This document shows positions 1 through 12,229 of a DNA stretch of 64,000 nt, piece by piece. A program made the position numbers and the translations under genes. This DNA is from Sipunculus nudus (Eukaryota > Annelida > Sipuncula > Golfingiida > Sipunculidae), in contig CM049317.1 in NCBI GenBank assembly GCA_026874595.1, positions 67,000,618 to 67,064,617 on the forward strand. The letters run 5' to 3'. Position 1 is the stretch's first letter, and each line of letters begins with the position of its first letter. The notes under the pieces were generated by a model that worked only from the letters and a program-made list of their open reading frames with translations, did not search any database and had not been told where the DNA came from.

Positions 1-2
1 AA

Positions 3-930
3 TTTGATTTAAATTTATCGGCTTACACTGAATTACTATTTCAGAATGTCAAATCATGCGATAATGAAAAGAAATCACACTCCTCACCCAATCAGGTTCC
101 TTGTAAAACAGTACTAAATGAGAGGCAAAAATATGTCCAAGCGCTAAAAATTTGTAAGGATATGGCGTCATACATAAGTATATGTGGAGCGAAACAATTA
201 ACTGAAAGACTAAATACCCTAGAAAAAATTTTGGCAAAATGGCAAGTAAATGAAGATTAGACTCAGAGTCTAAATTGTTCATGGCTGATAAAAATATTGA
301 TATCTCAGCAGATGAAACAATCCAACAACATATTGATGCACTCAATCATGATCATTGTTATGTAAAAACACTGAACCACCTGGAAAATAAAGGACCAGTT
401 ATAGATAAGGTATTACATTTACCCAGTAATATATCAGTAAGCACAAATACTTTAAACAGACTATCACCAGCAAGAAAGGTAGTTTAAATTTTTTAAGAAA
501 AGTCTTAAGGCGGAGAGGTCGACTCAAAGGAAAAGGACAACCTTTTACAGTCTTTGGTGATAAAACTAAACTTACTCTTAAAACGCAGACTGCCGGCTAT
601 TGTTAATAAGGAAAAAAATGTCATTGCTATTAATGCAGAACCCACAGCCCAGAATGACTACTTAAAATCCAATGTGTCAAAAAACCTGCCAAAACTTGTT
701 AAACGAGCAAATGAGTCTACTATCCACAAAAAAAAACAATTGCTAAGCGACAAAGATAGACAAGCAATTTTAAATTTGTGGCTGTCAGTTAACACAGTGA
801 TTATGCTGAAATGTGAAAAACCAGTTTCCAACCTAAGCGGTCTTCAAAGTCCTTACCAGGAAGATTTTTACTATGGACCAATGGTCCAGTGTGTCTCATG
901 TTTAGAGCGGTATCACAAAAGTTGAAAAAG
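3..930 (+). pseudogene. decayed MULE/SWIM-type transposase-like C-terminal remnant
   Basis: Three short open segments in different frames follow one another: 3-260 (ending at TAG), 275-487 and 554-925. The first ends in a helical stretch (CKDMASYISICGAKQLTERL) of the sort seen after the SWIM zinc finger in MULE-like transposases. The following segment carries a basic GRLKGKGQPF patch like the K/R-G-R-P-K-G linker of such proteins. The last segment ends with QCVSCLERYHKS, a partial cysteine/histidine motif that may be the start of a PHD-like finger, and then stops. The family assignment rests on remembered resemblance only. The 5' part lies outside the window. It could instead be a decayed host gene. 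Confidence 0.35.
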
Positions 931-1795
931 AATACCCAGCATATTCTTCAAGGACTAATAATGCCGTGTATTTTGGTAGTAGGTCTTGCAAAGTGAAATG
1001 TTTTTTATTTTGCATGCATGCCTAATTTGATTTTTTTCAGCTTGTGGGTTATCTTTTCATCTCTCCACAGTGAAAGGTTGGTTCGGCGGACCTCTTGCCT
1101 CTGGCATGTGATCCCTGTGTGGAGAGCTCTGTTCTGATGCCCTTATCTTTGTTACATGATTAAATTGATTTTCTTTCAGCTTGGGGGTTTTCTATCAGCT
1201 TCTGGCACAATTAATCTTTTAATATGGTGCTTCAATTTCTTCAAAAATTTCAATTTTCTAAAAAAACTGATAATGTTAATACTTTCATTAAAATTTTATA
1301 TTTCATATTGGATGTATTTTTTCCTGAAAAAAAAATATATATATATATGTATAGTGCACATTGTACATAAGACACATATTTTTACTTTCATTTTTGTTGG
1401 TGATAAATGTTAATGCTTTATTAATAATTTTATATGTATATACAAAATATATTTTATTTTAGGCTCTTGATTAAGTTTAAGTTTTATTAATTTTTTATGC
1501 AATTGTGAAAAAAATACAAATTGTACTTGAGAAAAATTGTTAGATGATCAGAATATCAACTGCCTCCCCGTGGCTCTGACTGGGAAACAGGCACTTTCTT
1601 GTCCAAAATATTCATTCATATTTCAATGAATATTAATAATAAATGATATTCAATAACAATAATGTGGAAGTTTATTTTGAAATATCCCAACTGACAAGGA
1701 AATACCTAACTTAAGTTGGCACACGAGACATCAAAACTTATCACAGTTCTGATTATACAGGTTCATTTGCAGAATCCAGGATGTAATCCTCAAGA
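931..1795. other. AT-rich non-coding stretch
   Basis: No supported gene. A T-rich segment ending in tttcagcttg followed by gggttttcta-like sequence occurs twice (about 1030 and 1170), an imperfect local duplication. The ORF at 1156-1413 is low-complexity TA/T-rich translation and is not believed. Confidence 0.5.
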
Positions 1796-3190
1796 ACATA
1801 ACAAGGGACCTATGGGTCACGGCGCTCAGCTGTTATATATGATAAAAAAATAAGATTTAGAAATGAGGCACATGCAGGTTTAGTGTCGTAATAAAAATAA
1901 GCTGTATTATGAGTTGTTGTTGTTTAGCATATGTATGATTTTGATAATACCTTTGGAGACAGGGAAGAGGATTGATTTCATTTACATTATTAACAAATGA
2001 GTACTGTTGTCACACAGATTTTGCCTTGGCCATATAACTTATAAGCAGAACATATAATATAAGAGTTTAACTATTTATTAAAAAAATTATAAATATTTTC
2101 CCAAATATAATTTTTATTAAAATAAGAGAATCGTATGATTTTTTTAAAATGAAATATAATTGAAATGATTATTAAAATAATATTAAAGAATATATTCATG
2201 AATGCATTCATGAATACATTTTGAAAGTATTTGCACTGGTATTCATATACTTTCATTTTTACCTGAATTCCCATTCTTTATGCAAGAAATTTCATAATGG
2301 AGTACATATTCATACAAGTATTTAATTTTCAATTGCAAAGTATTTGCACCATGTCTGGTATTTATACAGTTTTCACCAAACAATGATGTTGAGTATCCAG
2401 AATATACAAAATTCACACATTTAAATAATGATCATAAGTACCTGGTTTTATGGCTTTTTTTTATATTAAAAAAATAAATGTAATATATTCATTTCGGACT
2501 AATTTCACATCAATGTACACATAAGACACAGTAGGAATCTAGATTAATATTATCAACTGCATCTTTGTCTATCATTAATTTCCTTCATATGATCCCTATT
2601 GATTAGTAATGAATAATATGATTTTTTTATCATTAAAATTGAACTGAAAAATACTGCATGGTGTTATTTGGAATATGTGACATTCTATCAATCGATACAA
2701 GATTCTTATATCATCAGTAACTGCAAGTTAATTTCCTGTTATTATAAACTAACAAATTCCTTTTCTATTTTTCTTTAATTTGTTATTAAAATCAATAAAA
2801 AATTATTAATTTATTGTTTATTGTTATGTTGTTGGTTAAACCTACTAGATGAGTTGGGTTGGACACCTGGGTCAGCTGTGGCTGGCCATAAGCTGCCTGA
2901 CTGCCCCAGTGAATGCCTCGTGTCAAGCATGCATAATTTGCTGAAAGTTCAACAAGGTCAACATACAGGTGACTCAAGAGGGGCTTGAGAGAGCCAAGGT
3001 CTGACATTGTCTCATAAAAACATTAATAAAAGCTACAATGGGGACATCTAACATTATGCCGAATTTGGATTCCTAGGTATTACGGTTTCAAAACGTGCCA
3101 CATCTACGGATAGACGGACGGACGGACGACGGACAATGGACCACGACTATAGCTCAGATGACTTATAGTCAGCTGAGCTAAAAATGACAA
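1796..3190 (+). mobile_element. HINE/MITE-like element, copy 1 of the palindromic-head family
   Basis: The left end carries ACAAGGGACCTATGGGTCAC at 1801, a slightly decayed form of a GACCCATGGGTC palindrome, followed by GCTCAGCTG. The right end carries the inverse CAGCTGAGC near 3172-3186, giving sub-terminal inverted repeats about 1.37 kb apart. Just inside the right end is a (GACG)n microsatellite at about 3112-3135. The element is AT-rich and non-coding. A homologous inverted copy lies at 54832-56437, matching in the segments at 2640-2700, 2838-2965 and 3040-3190. Sub-terminal repeats, a terminal palindrome and an internal microsatellite are the architecture described for Helentron-associated elements. 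The exact ends are inferred. Confidence 0.7.
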
Positions 3191-3487
3191 TGATTAAACA
3201 TGCTTACTAAAAGAAGACCAATAATGATGGACAAATATAAACAATAACTTGTTGGGGACATTAAAGAAACATTATGTTATGTAGGGAATTAGTTTGACAA
3301 ACATGCCAGCTACTTTATCACTTAGCAGAAGTTGACTTCTTAATCACATGTTGGATGTGATTGAAAGGCAAACTGGTTTTACACAGGACTGATTTGTTTG
3401 TCTTACATGCCAGTGCTGTTGCTCAACTGAGTCCTTTGACAAAGGAAAGTGTGAACAATTATTAATACGCAGTCCATGGCTTATGGG

Positions 3488-3496
3488 TATATAAAG
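3488..3496 (+). promoter_or_regulatory. candidate TATA box
   Basis: TATATAAAG lies about 40 bp upstream of the first ATG of the NADAR-SGNH pseudogene and in the same orientation. Its presence suggests this copy kept its promoter and is therefore not a simple 5'-less retrocopy. Confidence 0.45.
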
Positions 3497-3526
3497 TGGT
3501 GGTACTAGTGGGGTGTCATCATTTCA

Positions 3527-4641
3527 ATGATGGATTCAAATACACCAACTATCCCAGCAACAAGAGACAAAGAGTCATCTACTTTCACAGCAAGCATGAA
3601 CCACTGTCAAACTTCAACCTGTACAATCCCAGCAACAAGAGACAGAATCATCTACTTTCACAGCAAGCATGAACCACCGTCGAACTTCTACCTGCACAAG
3701 ATGACTGTAAGACGGCAGGAGTACCGTCACATGGAGCAGTACTTCCAGGCAGCCAAGGCAGGGACATTTGGGTTGACTGAACTGTGGAACAAGATGATGT
3801 CAACTACTTGCCCTTACAAAATCAAGGACCTAGGACAAGAAGTTCCTTTCAACATAAAAGAATGGGAAAGCAAAACAGAAAGATGAATGACTGAAGGTCT
3901 GATTGCCAAGTTCAAAACTGGAAGACTGAGAGATTACTTGCCAGGAACTGAAGCCCAGTAGCTTGTTGAAGCCACCATTGATGCTTACTGGGTTATTGGA
4001 CTCTATAACAAGGTGGGCAAGCAATACAGCATCAAAGAGTGGAGGGGGATGAATAGGTTAGGCCATCTACTGATGGATGTCAGAAAGCTTCTGGTCAACA
4101 CGGGGAAGCCAAAAGTCCTGATTCAGGGTGCCAGTGAAATCAACAGAATGGAGCATTACATTGCAAGATTGGGGACACTTCCAGATCACGATCAGTTAGC
4201 ATTCATTGGCAAGGGGGGGGGGGATACATACGGCTAGGGAACTTTTATCTTTAGCACAGTCGTATGGGCCGCAAATAGTTGTTGTTCATTTGGGGGGGAT
4301 GATTTTGTCAGCGCTACCTCCTTTGAGTTCTAGAGTAGCAAAGGCAATGTTCAAATTCGGGAAACCATTGCGGGCGGAATTGGGAATCAAGGATGTGGTG
4401 ATAATACCACTGCGTTGTCGATTTTTGGCCATTTTGTAACGTGGAATATCCAGTGGATTACGACACAAGGAGAAGGGCATGTAATACTTTATTGAGGAGG
4501 GACGGGAAGAAAGAGGGGTTCCAGATTGTAAGCTTAACGGATGTTAGAAAGGAAGGGGTCATCAGACATAAGGTTCACCTCACAGCCGATACAAACAGGA
4601 GACTTTGGAGGAAGATTCGCGAGAAGCTGTTTTTTTATTGA
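3527..4641 (+). pseudogene. NADAR domain joined to SGNH-hydrolase-like domain (broken)
   Basis: The first half fits the NADAR/YbiA-like fold (N-glycosidase family linked to NAD/ADP-ribose derivatives). It has an IYFHSKHEP..SNFY opening, EYRHMEQYFQAAKAGTFG, later LIAKFKTGRLRDYLPGT, ATIDAYWVIGL (the family usually has WG-G-G here) and NRLGHLLMDVRKLL at about 4042-4101. After it comes a second module resembling SGNH hydrolases: VLIQGASEINRMEHYIAR (block I-like), IVVVHLGG..LSALPP (block III-like) and VHLTADTNRRLWRKI (block V-like). Breaks are a TGA at 3884, a TAG at 3959, a frame change at the G-run at 4213-4223, and a further stop and frame change near 4437. A 75-bp tandem duplication (3549-3698) repeats the N-terminal part. 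There are no introns. Both domain calls come from motif recognition, not a search. It may be a decayed gene or transposon cargo. Confidence 0.6.
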
Positions 4642-4798
4642 GTTAATTATGGATCTGTTTATTTATGTATTATGTATATTCCTGTACATTATGTATATCA
4701 TGTATATGCTTGTTCATACTTCTATCTGAATATTTTGATATTGTGCATAATGTGAAAATGTATATATTGTATATAATTTGTACATTAAATGGTATTTC

Positions 4799-4804
4799 AA
4801 TAAA
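4799..4804 (+). terminator. candidate poly(A) signal
   Basis: AATAAA lies about 160 bp after the last codon of the SGNH-like module, followed by a T-rich stretch. With the TATA box at 3488 it delimits a roughly 1.35 kb intronless transcription unit. Confidence 0.4.
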
Positions 4805-5274
4805 GCTATTTTGTTCCTGTTATGCTTGTTTATTTTTTACTTTATAGAGTTTTATATTATATAGTAAAAAAAGAAAAAAAGGAACAATGATTTTCGTTTT
4901 ATTCATTTTAGTTTTTTTTTCATTTTAAAATTAGTTTAAATTAATTTCTAGTTCTGGATTATACAGTTGAAATTAAGAAATAATATTTCCACCAAAATCC
5001 TCCATCCAATCCCAAAAAATCCATAATCCAAGAAATCCCCAAATCTTAACCTTCCTATTAAAATAATACTAATATAAATAGTACTCAAGTGGGTAAACAG
5101 GATGTACAATAATTTGGTCAAAGGAGCAGACCAAAATTATTGCACATACCTAAAAACTGGAGTAATATGCCAACAGTTTCATCGCTGGCGATCGGTCCCT
5201 GACCATTAGTTTGTTCCTGCAGTTATAGGAGAGCAGATGTAGTGAAGTTGGGGGGGGGGGGGGGTTCTGCCCAA
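4805..5274. other. AT-rich intergenic with a G homopolymer
   Basis: No gene seen. A run of 15 G occupies 5250-5264. Confidence 0.5.
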
Positions 5275-5700
5275 ATTACACAATTTAGGTCACAATGACC
5301 TAATTTCAGGTTTCCAAAGAGGTGCATAGAATCTCCCTGGCTTTTGTGTAAGAAGATTATGGACTCAAAAGACAATTTGTGCCTTTCTGACATTCAAGGT
5401 GCTCATATGACATCTTTTTCCTTTATGTTTCAGAATGTAGGTCACCTTGACCTACTTTAAGGTTTCCAAAGACATTTGGCTAACACCTCCCTGAATGTTA
5501 CGTTAGAAGATTCTAGGCTTTATGTATACAATTTGTGCCCCGTCTGACTGTCTGGGTGCTCAAACTCATGTTTGCGGCCCATAGGGCACAAATATAGGAC
5601 ACTTATGACCTTATTTCAGGTTTAAAAGAAGATTTGCCCAGGACCTCACTTGATGTACATTACGAAGTTTCTAGGTCTAACAGACACAGAAGATGAAGAC
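5275..5700 (+). repeat. short tandem array, about 155-bp monomers
   Basis: Three diverged monomers share GACCTAATTTCAGGTTTCCA-type cores (near 5299, 5450 and 5608), an agattctagg core and an ATTTGTGCCC core. The same cores in the same order make up the longer monomers at 62.7-64 kb, so this is a shorter relative of that satellite. Confidence 0.7.
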
Positions 5701-6160
5701 TCCATGTACCAAGTGTAAAATTTCTATAGATAAGGCACAATTAAATGTAATTTATTATCACTTTTGAGAATATAAAATAGCGCATTATAATATGAATCGG
5801 CATATTTTGTTACATGATGCGTCATGTGTGGCATTATTTAGAAAAAGAGATGTGCGTGTGGCATGATCTATTTTTACTGAAAGAGACTTTCCGAAAAGGA
5901 AGGGCCACAAGGTTCAATGGGGTAATAGGGATACGTGGACACTTGCATGCATTCACGTGACGTCACGGCTATTCCAGGGCAGGGATTTACAGTAAGGTCA
6001 AAAGTCGATTGTAGAGAGTGACTGACATGTAGTGGATGGAACTAAAAATAGACAAAGGGGAATTCTAGAAAAGAACGCATATCTCATTTTGCCAATACAA
6101 TGTACATGGGTGGTAGCGGTATATATACCATACCAGCAGAACTGACATCGCTGGTAGTGG
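5701..6160. other. intergenic, no gene seen
   Basis: No coding or structural feature could be supported here. Confidence 0.4.
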
Positions 6161-6184
6161 TATCGGAGTCCATACACTCCGATA
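6161..6184. repeat. small hairpin
   Basis: TATCGGAGT and ACTCCGATA form a perfect 9-bp stem with a 6-nt loop. Confidence 0.6.
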
Positions 6185-6450
6185 TCGAAACAAAAAAATA
6201 GTTAGAACTGACAGCTTCTCGCCTTTTATTTGGATGAAGTCAGCATAAAAAATGCATTTAGTCTGTTTGGTATATCCACAGCAGGTTTACATAATAATTA
6301 GTTGGCTCAAATGTATTAATAATTGTATATGTGAGTCTTTATCCACCAGAGTACTCAGAAACAGCCTGTCGTCTGTTCAAACATGGCTGCTTGATTTACA
6401 TCTGCTACCACTGCTACTAGCTGGCGCCTTTGTGCTATACAAATTAGACA

Positions 6451-6616
6451 CTCTTCCCCTAGACTTTCAAATTTGATATGGTTACTTTTTTGTTCTGGGT
6501 ATATCCTACATGGTATGCAAACTTAAAATATAAACATGAACTAAACAACCTTAGGATATACCCAGAACAAAAAAGTAACCATCCCAAGTCTCAAGTTTGA
6601 AAGTCTAGGGGAAGAG
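6451..6616. repeat. fold-back inverted repeat
   Basis: Two pairs of perfect arms: CTCTTCCCCTAGACTTTCAAA at 6451-6471 pairs with 6596-6616 (21 bp), and the 28-bp arm 6480-6507 pairs with 6553-6580. The central loop is 45 nt. The right arm has a few extra bases between the two pairs. Perfect arms suggest a recent fold-back insertion or local inverted duplication. No transposase is present. Confidence 0.9.
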
Positions 6617-6969
6617 TAAGAGTAATTTATGGGACCTGTGGCCCTGTTTTTTTTTTAAACAGAGCCACAACTGGGTCTAGTGTGTAAAGTTAAATATAAT
6701 TTGGTTTATATAATTAATACTGAATTCATATAGGTGATTTAGCACATATTTTTTGTCATTTAGACTGCAGTCCGGTTTCTATTAGCCGCCGACGGCGACC
6801 CAACAGGTTTCAGTAGTGTCAGTCAAAAAAAGCAATTGAGGAGTCCATTCTTATGAGCTAGGTTTCTATAAGCTTACGTTCTATAGTAGTAACAATAATA
6901 TTTAAAAACTAGATGTGTCGGAACGACACGAATGCCCCCGCCTTGGGCAAATTAGAAACATTTGTAAAA

Positions 6970-9900
6970 TTTGGAAAATTTTTTAAGTTCAGGAGGTGTC
7001 GTATGGTCAAAAGTAGGTCAACAAGGGCAAAATGCAAACTCGATTTGTAACGGGTCATTATCAAGCAACACACCAAAAATCATGCCAGTATATGCAGGCA
7101 TTGTGAAAAAAGTCCATACATGTGCATTTTCCATAAAAATTTCTGTCTTTCATGAAATTTTCTATGTTTAGGATCCGTAAAACAATCAAAAGTAGGTCAA
7201 CCAGGATGAAACGCAAACTCGATCTGTAACTGTCATTATCTGCCCACAAAAAAAAATCAGGGTGGTATCTGCAGGCATTGAGGAAAAAAAGTCAGTACAT
7301 ATGCATTTGTTATGAAAATTTATATTTTTCATGAAACTTTCTATGTTCAGGAGCAGTCAAATGGTCAAAAGTAGGTCAACTGAGACAAAACAAGAACTCG
7401 ATCTGTAACTGGTCATTATCTGCCTACACACCAAAAATCAGGCCCATATCTGCAGGCACTGCGAAAAAAAGTCCATACATGTGCAACTTTTTTATGAAAT
7501 TTTCTATGTTAGAGCACCGTCAAACGGTCAAAAATAGGTCAACTGGGACAAAACGTGAACTCCATCTGTAACTGGTCAATATCTGCCGACACACCGAAAT
7601 TCAGGCCAATATCTGCAGGCATTGCGAAAAAAACGTCTGTACATGTGTATTTGTCATGAAATTTCATATTTTTCATGAAATTTTCTATGTTCAGGAGCCG
7701 TAAAACGGTCAAAAGTAAGTCAACCGGGACGAAACGCGAACTCGATCTGTAACTGGTCTATATCTGCCCACAAACCAAAAATTAGGCCAATATCTGCAGG
7801 CAATGCGAAAAAAAGTCCGTACATGTGTATCTGTAATGAATATTTCTATTTTTCATGAAAATTTCTAAGTTTAGGAGCCGTAAAACGGTCAAAAGTAGGT
7901 CAACCAGGACGAAACGCGAACTCGATCTGTAACAGTCTATATCTGTCCACACATCAAAAATCAGGCCAATATCTGCAGGCACTGAGAAAAAAAAAACGTA
8001 CATGTGTATTTGTCATGAAATTTCATATTTTTCATGAAATTTTCTATGTTCAGGAGCCGTAAAACGGTCAAAAGTAGGTCAACCAGGACGAAATGCAAAC
8101 TCGATCTGTAACTGGTCTATATCTGCTCACACACCAAAAATCAGGCCAATATCTGCAGGCATTGCGAAAAAAAGTCCGTACATGTGTATCTGTCATGAAT
8201 ATTTCTATTTTTCATGAAATTTTCTAAGTTTAGGAGCCGTAAAACGGTCAAAAGTAGGTCAACCGGGACGAAACGCTAACTCGATCTGTAACTGGTCTAT
8301 ATCTGCCCACACCACAAAAATTAGGCCAATATCTGCAGGCATTGCGAAAAAAAGTCCGTACATGTGTATCTGTCATGAATATTTCTATTTTTCATGAAAA
8401 TTTCTAAGTTTAGTAGCCGTAAAACAGTCAAAAGTAAGTCAACCGGGACGAAACGCGAACTCGATCTGTAACTGGTCTATATCTGCCCACAAACCAAAAA
8501 TTAGGCCAATATCTGCAGGCAATGCGAAAAAAAGTCCGTACATGTGTATCTGTCATGAATATTTCTATTTTTCATGAAAATTTCTGAGTTTAGGAGCCGT
8601 AAAACGGTCAAAAGTAGGTCAACCAGGACGAAACGCGAACTCGATCTGTAACAGTCTATATCTGTCCACACATCAAAAATCAGGCCAATATCTGCAGGCA
8701 CTGAGAAAAAAAAACGTACATGTGTATTTGTCATGAAATTTTATATTTTTCATGAAATTTTCTATGTTCAGGAGCCGTAAAACGGTCAAAAGTAGGTCAA
8801 CCAGGACGAAATGCAAACTCGATCTGTAACTGGTCTATATCTGCTCACACACCAAAAATCAGGCCAATATCTGCAGGCATTGCGAAAAAAAGTCCGTACA
8901 TGTGTATCTGTCATGAATATTTCTATTTTTCATGAAATTTTCTAAGTTTAGGAGCCGTAAAACGGTCAAAAGTAGGTCAACCGGGACGAAACGCTAACTC
9001 GATCTGTAACTGGTCTATATCTGCCCACACACAAAAAATCAGGCCAATATCTGCAGGCATTGCGAAAAAAAGTCCGTACATGTGTATCTGTCATGAATAT
9101 TTCTATTTTTCATGAAAATTTCTAAGTTTAGTAGCCGTAAAACAGTCAAAAGTAGGTCAACCGGGACGAAACGCTAACTCGATCTGTAACTGGTCTATTG
9201 CGAAAAAACGTCTGTACATGTGTATTTGTCATGAAATTTCATATTTTTCATGAAATTTTCTATGTTCAGGAGCCGTAAAACGGTCAAAAGTAGGTCAACC
9301 AGGACGAAATGCAAACTCGATCTGTAACTGGTCTATATCTGCTCACACATCAAAAATCAGGCCAATATCTGCAGGCACTGAGAAAAAAAACGTACATGTG
9401 TATTTGTCATGAAATTTCATATTTTTCATGAAATTTTCTATGTTCAGGAGCCGTAAAACGGTCAAAAGTAGGTCAACCAGGACGAAATGCAAACTCGATC
9501 TGTAACTGGTCTATATCTGCTTACACACCAAAAATCAGGCGAATATCTGCAGGCATTGCGAAAAAAAGTCCGTACATGTGTATCTGTCATGAATATTTCT
9601 ATTTTTCATGAAATTTTCTAACTTTAGGAGCCGTAAAACGGTCAAAAGTAGGTCAACCAGGACGAAACGCGAACTCGATCTGTAACTGGTCTATATCTGC
9701 TCACACACCAAAAATCAGGCCAATATCTGCAGGCATTGCGAAAAAAAGTCCGTACATGTGTATCTGTCATGAATATTTCTATTTTTCATGAAATTTTCTA
9801 AGTTTAGGAGCCGTAAAACGGTCAAAAGTAGGTCAACCGGGACGAAACGCTAACTCGATCTGTAACTGGTCTATATCTGCCCACACACCAAAAATTAGGC

Positions 9901-11915
9901 CAATATCTGCAGGCATTGCGAAAAAAAGTCCGTACATGTGTATCTGTCATGAATATTTCTATTTTTCATGAAAATTTCTAAGTTTAGTAGCCGTAAAACA
10001 GTCAAAAGTAGGTCAACCAGGACGAAACGCGAACTCGATCTGTAACTGGTCTATATCTGCTCACAAACCAAAAATCAGGCCAATATCTGCAGGCACTGAG
10101 AAAAAAAAAACGTACATGTGTATTTGTCATGAAATTTCATATTTTTCATGAAATTTTCTATGTTCAGGAGCCGTAAAACGGTCAAAAGTAGGTCAACCAG
10201 GACGAAATGCAAACTCGATCTGTAACTGGTCTATATCTGCTTACACACCAAAAATCAGGCGAATATCTGCAGGCATTGCGAAAAAAAGTCCGTACATGTG
10301 TATCTGTCATGAATATTTCTATTTTTCATGAAATTTTCTAACTTTAGGAGCCGTAAAACGGTCAAAAGTAGGTCAACCAGGACGAAACGCGAACTCGATC
10401 TGTAACTGGTCTATATCTGCTCACACACCAAAAATCAGGCCAATATCTGCAGGCATTGCGAAAAAAAGTCCGTACATGTGTATCTGTCATGAATATTTCT
10501 ATTTTTCATGAAATTTTCTAAGTTTAGGAGCCGTAAAACGGTCAAAAGTAGGTCAACCAGGACGAAATGCAAACTCGATCTGTAACTGGTCTATATCTGC
10601 TCACACATCAAAAATCAGGCCAATATCTGCAGGCACTGAGAAAAAAAACGTACATGTGTATTTGTCATGAAATTTCATATTTTTCATGAAATTTTCTATG
10701 TTCAGGAGCCGTAAAACGGTCAAAAGTAGGTCAACCAGGACGAAATGCAAACTCGATCTGTAACTGGTCTATATCTGCTTACACACCAAAAATCAGGCGA
10801 ATATCTGCAGGCATTGCGAAAAAAAGTCCGTACATGTGTATCTGTCATGAATATTTCTATTTTTCATGAAATTTTCTAACTTTAGGAGCCGTAAAACGGT
10901 CAAAAGTAGGTCAACCAGGACGAAACGCGAACTCGATCTGTAACTGGTCTATATCTGCTCACACACCAAAAATCAGGCCAATATCTGCAGGCATTGCGAA
11001 AAAAAGTCCGTACATGTGTATCTGTCATGAATATTTCTATTTTTCATGAAATTTTCTAAGTTTAGGAGCCGTAAAACGGTCAAAAGTAGGTCAACCGGGA
11101 CGAAACGCTAACTCGATCTGTAACTGGTCTATATCTGCTCACACACCAAAAATTAGGCCAATATCTGCAGGCATTGCGAAAAAAAGTCCGTACATGTGTA
11201 TCTGTCATGAATATTTCTATTTTTCATGAAAATTTCTAAGTTTAGTAGCCGTAAAACAGTCAAAAGTAGGTCAACCAGGACGAAACGCGAACTCGATCTG
11301 TAACTGGTCTATATCTGCTCACAAACCAAAAATCAGGCCAATATCTGCAGGCACTGAGAAAAAAAAAACGTACATGTGTATTTGTCATGAAATTTCATAT
11401 TTTTCATGAAATTTTCTATGTTCAGGAGCCGTAAAACGGTCAAAAGTAGGTCAACCAGGACGAAATGCAAACTCGATCTGTAACTGGTCTATATCTGCTT
11501 ACACACCAAAAATCAGGCGAATATCTGCAGGCATTGCGAAAAAAAGTCCGTACATGTGTATCTGTCATGAATATTTCTATTTTTCATGAAATTTTCTAAC
11601 TTTAGGAGCCGTAAAACGGTCAAAAGTAGGTCAACCAGGACGAAACGCGAACTCGATCTGTAACTGGTCTATATCTGCTCACACACCAAAAATCAGGCCA
11701 ATATCTGCAGGCATTGCGAAAAAAAGTCCGTACATGTGTATCTGTCATGAATATTTCTATTTTTCATGAAATTTTCTAAGTTTAGGAGCCGTAAAACGGT
11801 CAAAAGTAGGTCAACCGGGACGAAACGCGAACTCGATCTGTAACTGGTCTATATCTGCCCACACACCAAAAATCAGGCCAATATCTGCAGGCATTGCGAA
11901 AAAAAGTCCGTACAA
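6970..11915. repeat. 180-bp satellite array, about 28 monomers with higher-order period
   Basis: The core GATCTGTAAC recurs every 178-180 bp, about 28 times (7219, 7399 ... 11655, 11835). Each monomer also carries cgtaaaacggtcaaaagtag, aatatctgcaggca and an A-run with tacatgtgta. Monomers fall into variant types that recur every four units: the gcttacacacc variant is at about 9519, 10239 and 11499, and blocks around 8100-8460 recur at 8820-9180. One monomer near 9200 has lost about 42 bp. The left-most monomers (6970-7700) are the most diverged. ORFs called inside are frame shadows. Confidence 0.95.
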
Positions 11916-11930
11916 CTGTTTCATTTCGGA

Positions 11931-11981
11931 ATGACGGAAGGACGGAATGACGGAATGACAGAATGACGGAATGACGGACAT
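11931..11981. repeat. GGAATGAC microsatellite
   Basis: About six tandem 8-bp units next to the sub-terminal repeat of the Helentron-like element. An internal microsatellite in this position is typical of that class. Confidence 0.85.
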
Positions 11982-12022
11982 GGGTAAAACTATATGCCCC
12001 GGCCACTTTGTGGCGGGGGCAT

Positions 12023-12229
12023 AAAAAAACATACTGAAATTACCTATATATTCTGCTCTGTTGTCTCATGCATACAAAATATGGAACCAGGTAAAATGAA
12101 CTGACCTTGCTTGTAGTATTCAGTCTTCTGCTGTTTTCATCATAAACTACAAGCTGTCTTTGTTTTGCTTCTCAACCTGAGGCACTGCTCTCCGCTTAGC
12201 TAGATCTAGTATTTTGAGTCACTAGACAG
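12023..12229. other. spacer, no gene seen
   Basis: Ordinary AT-rich sequence between the Helentron-like element and the retroelement block. Confidence 0.4.

Larger units (their letters stand above)
6909..12022 (-). mobile_element. Helentron/HINE (pearl-like) element with satellite core
   Basis: Read on the minus strand, the 3' end (6909-6929) is a GTGTCG/CGACAC stem with a 3-nt loop followed by AT and CTAG, then host T. This is the classical Helitron-type terminus. ATGCCCCCGCC at 6932-6942 and its inverse at 12012-12022 are sub-terminal inverted repeats, and the distal one also forms a hairpin with 11994-12005. Next to it is a GGAATGAC microsatellite (11931-11981). Between the ends is a 180-bp satellite array. 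No Rep/helicase is encoded, so this is non-autonomous. The architecture matches HINE/pearl elements described from oysters. The exact 5' end is uncertain. Confidence 0.75.

Noticed and set aside
6970-11915. CRISPR-like array
   Set aside because: 180-bp monomers are contiguous, with no unique spacers, and lie in eukaryotic DNA. This is a satellite.
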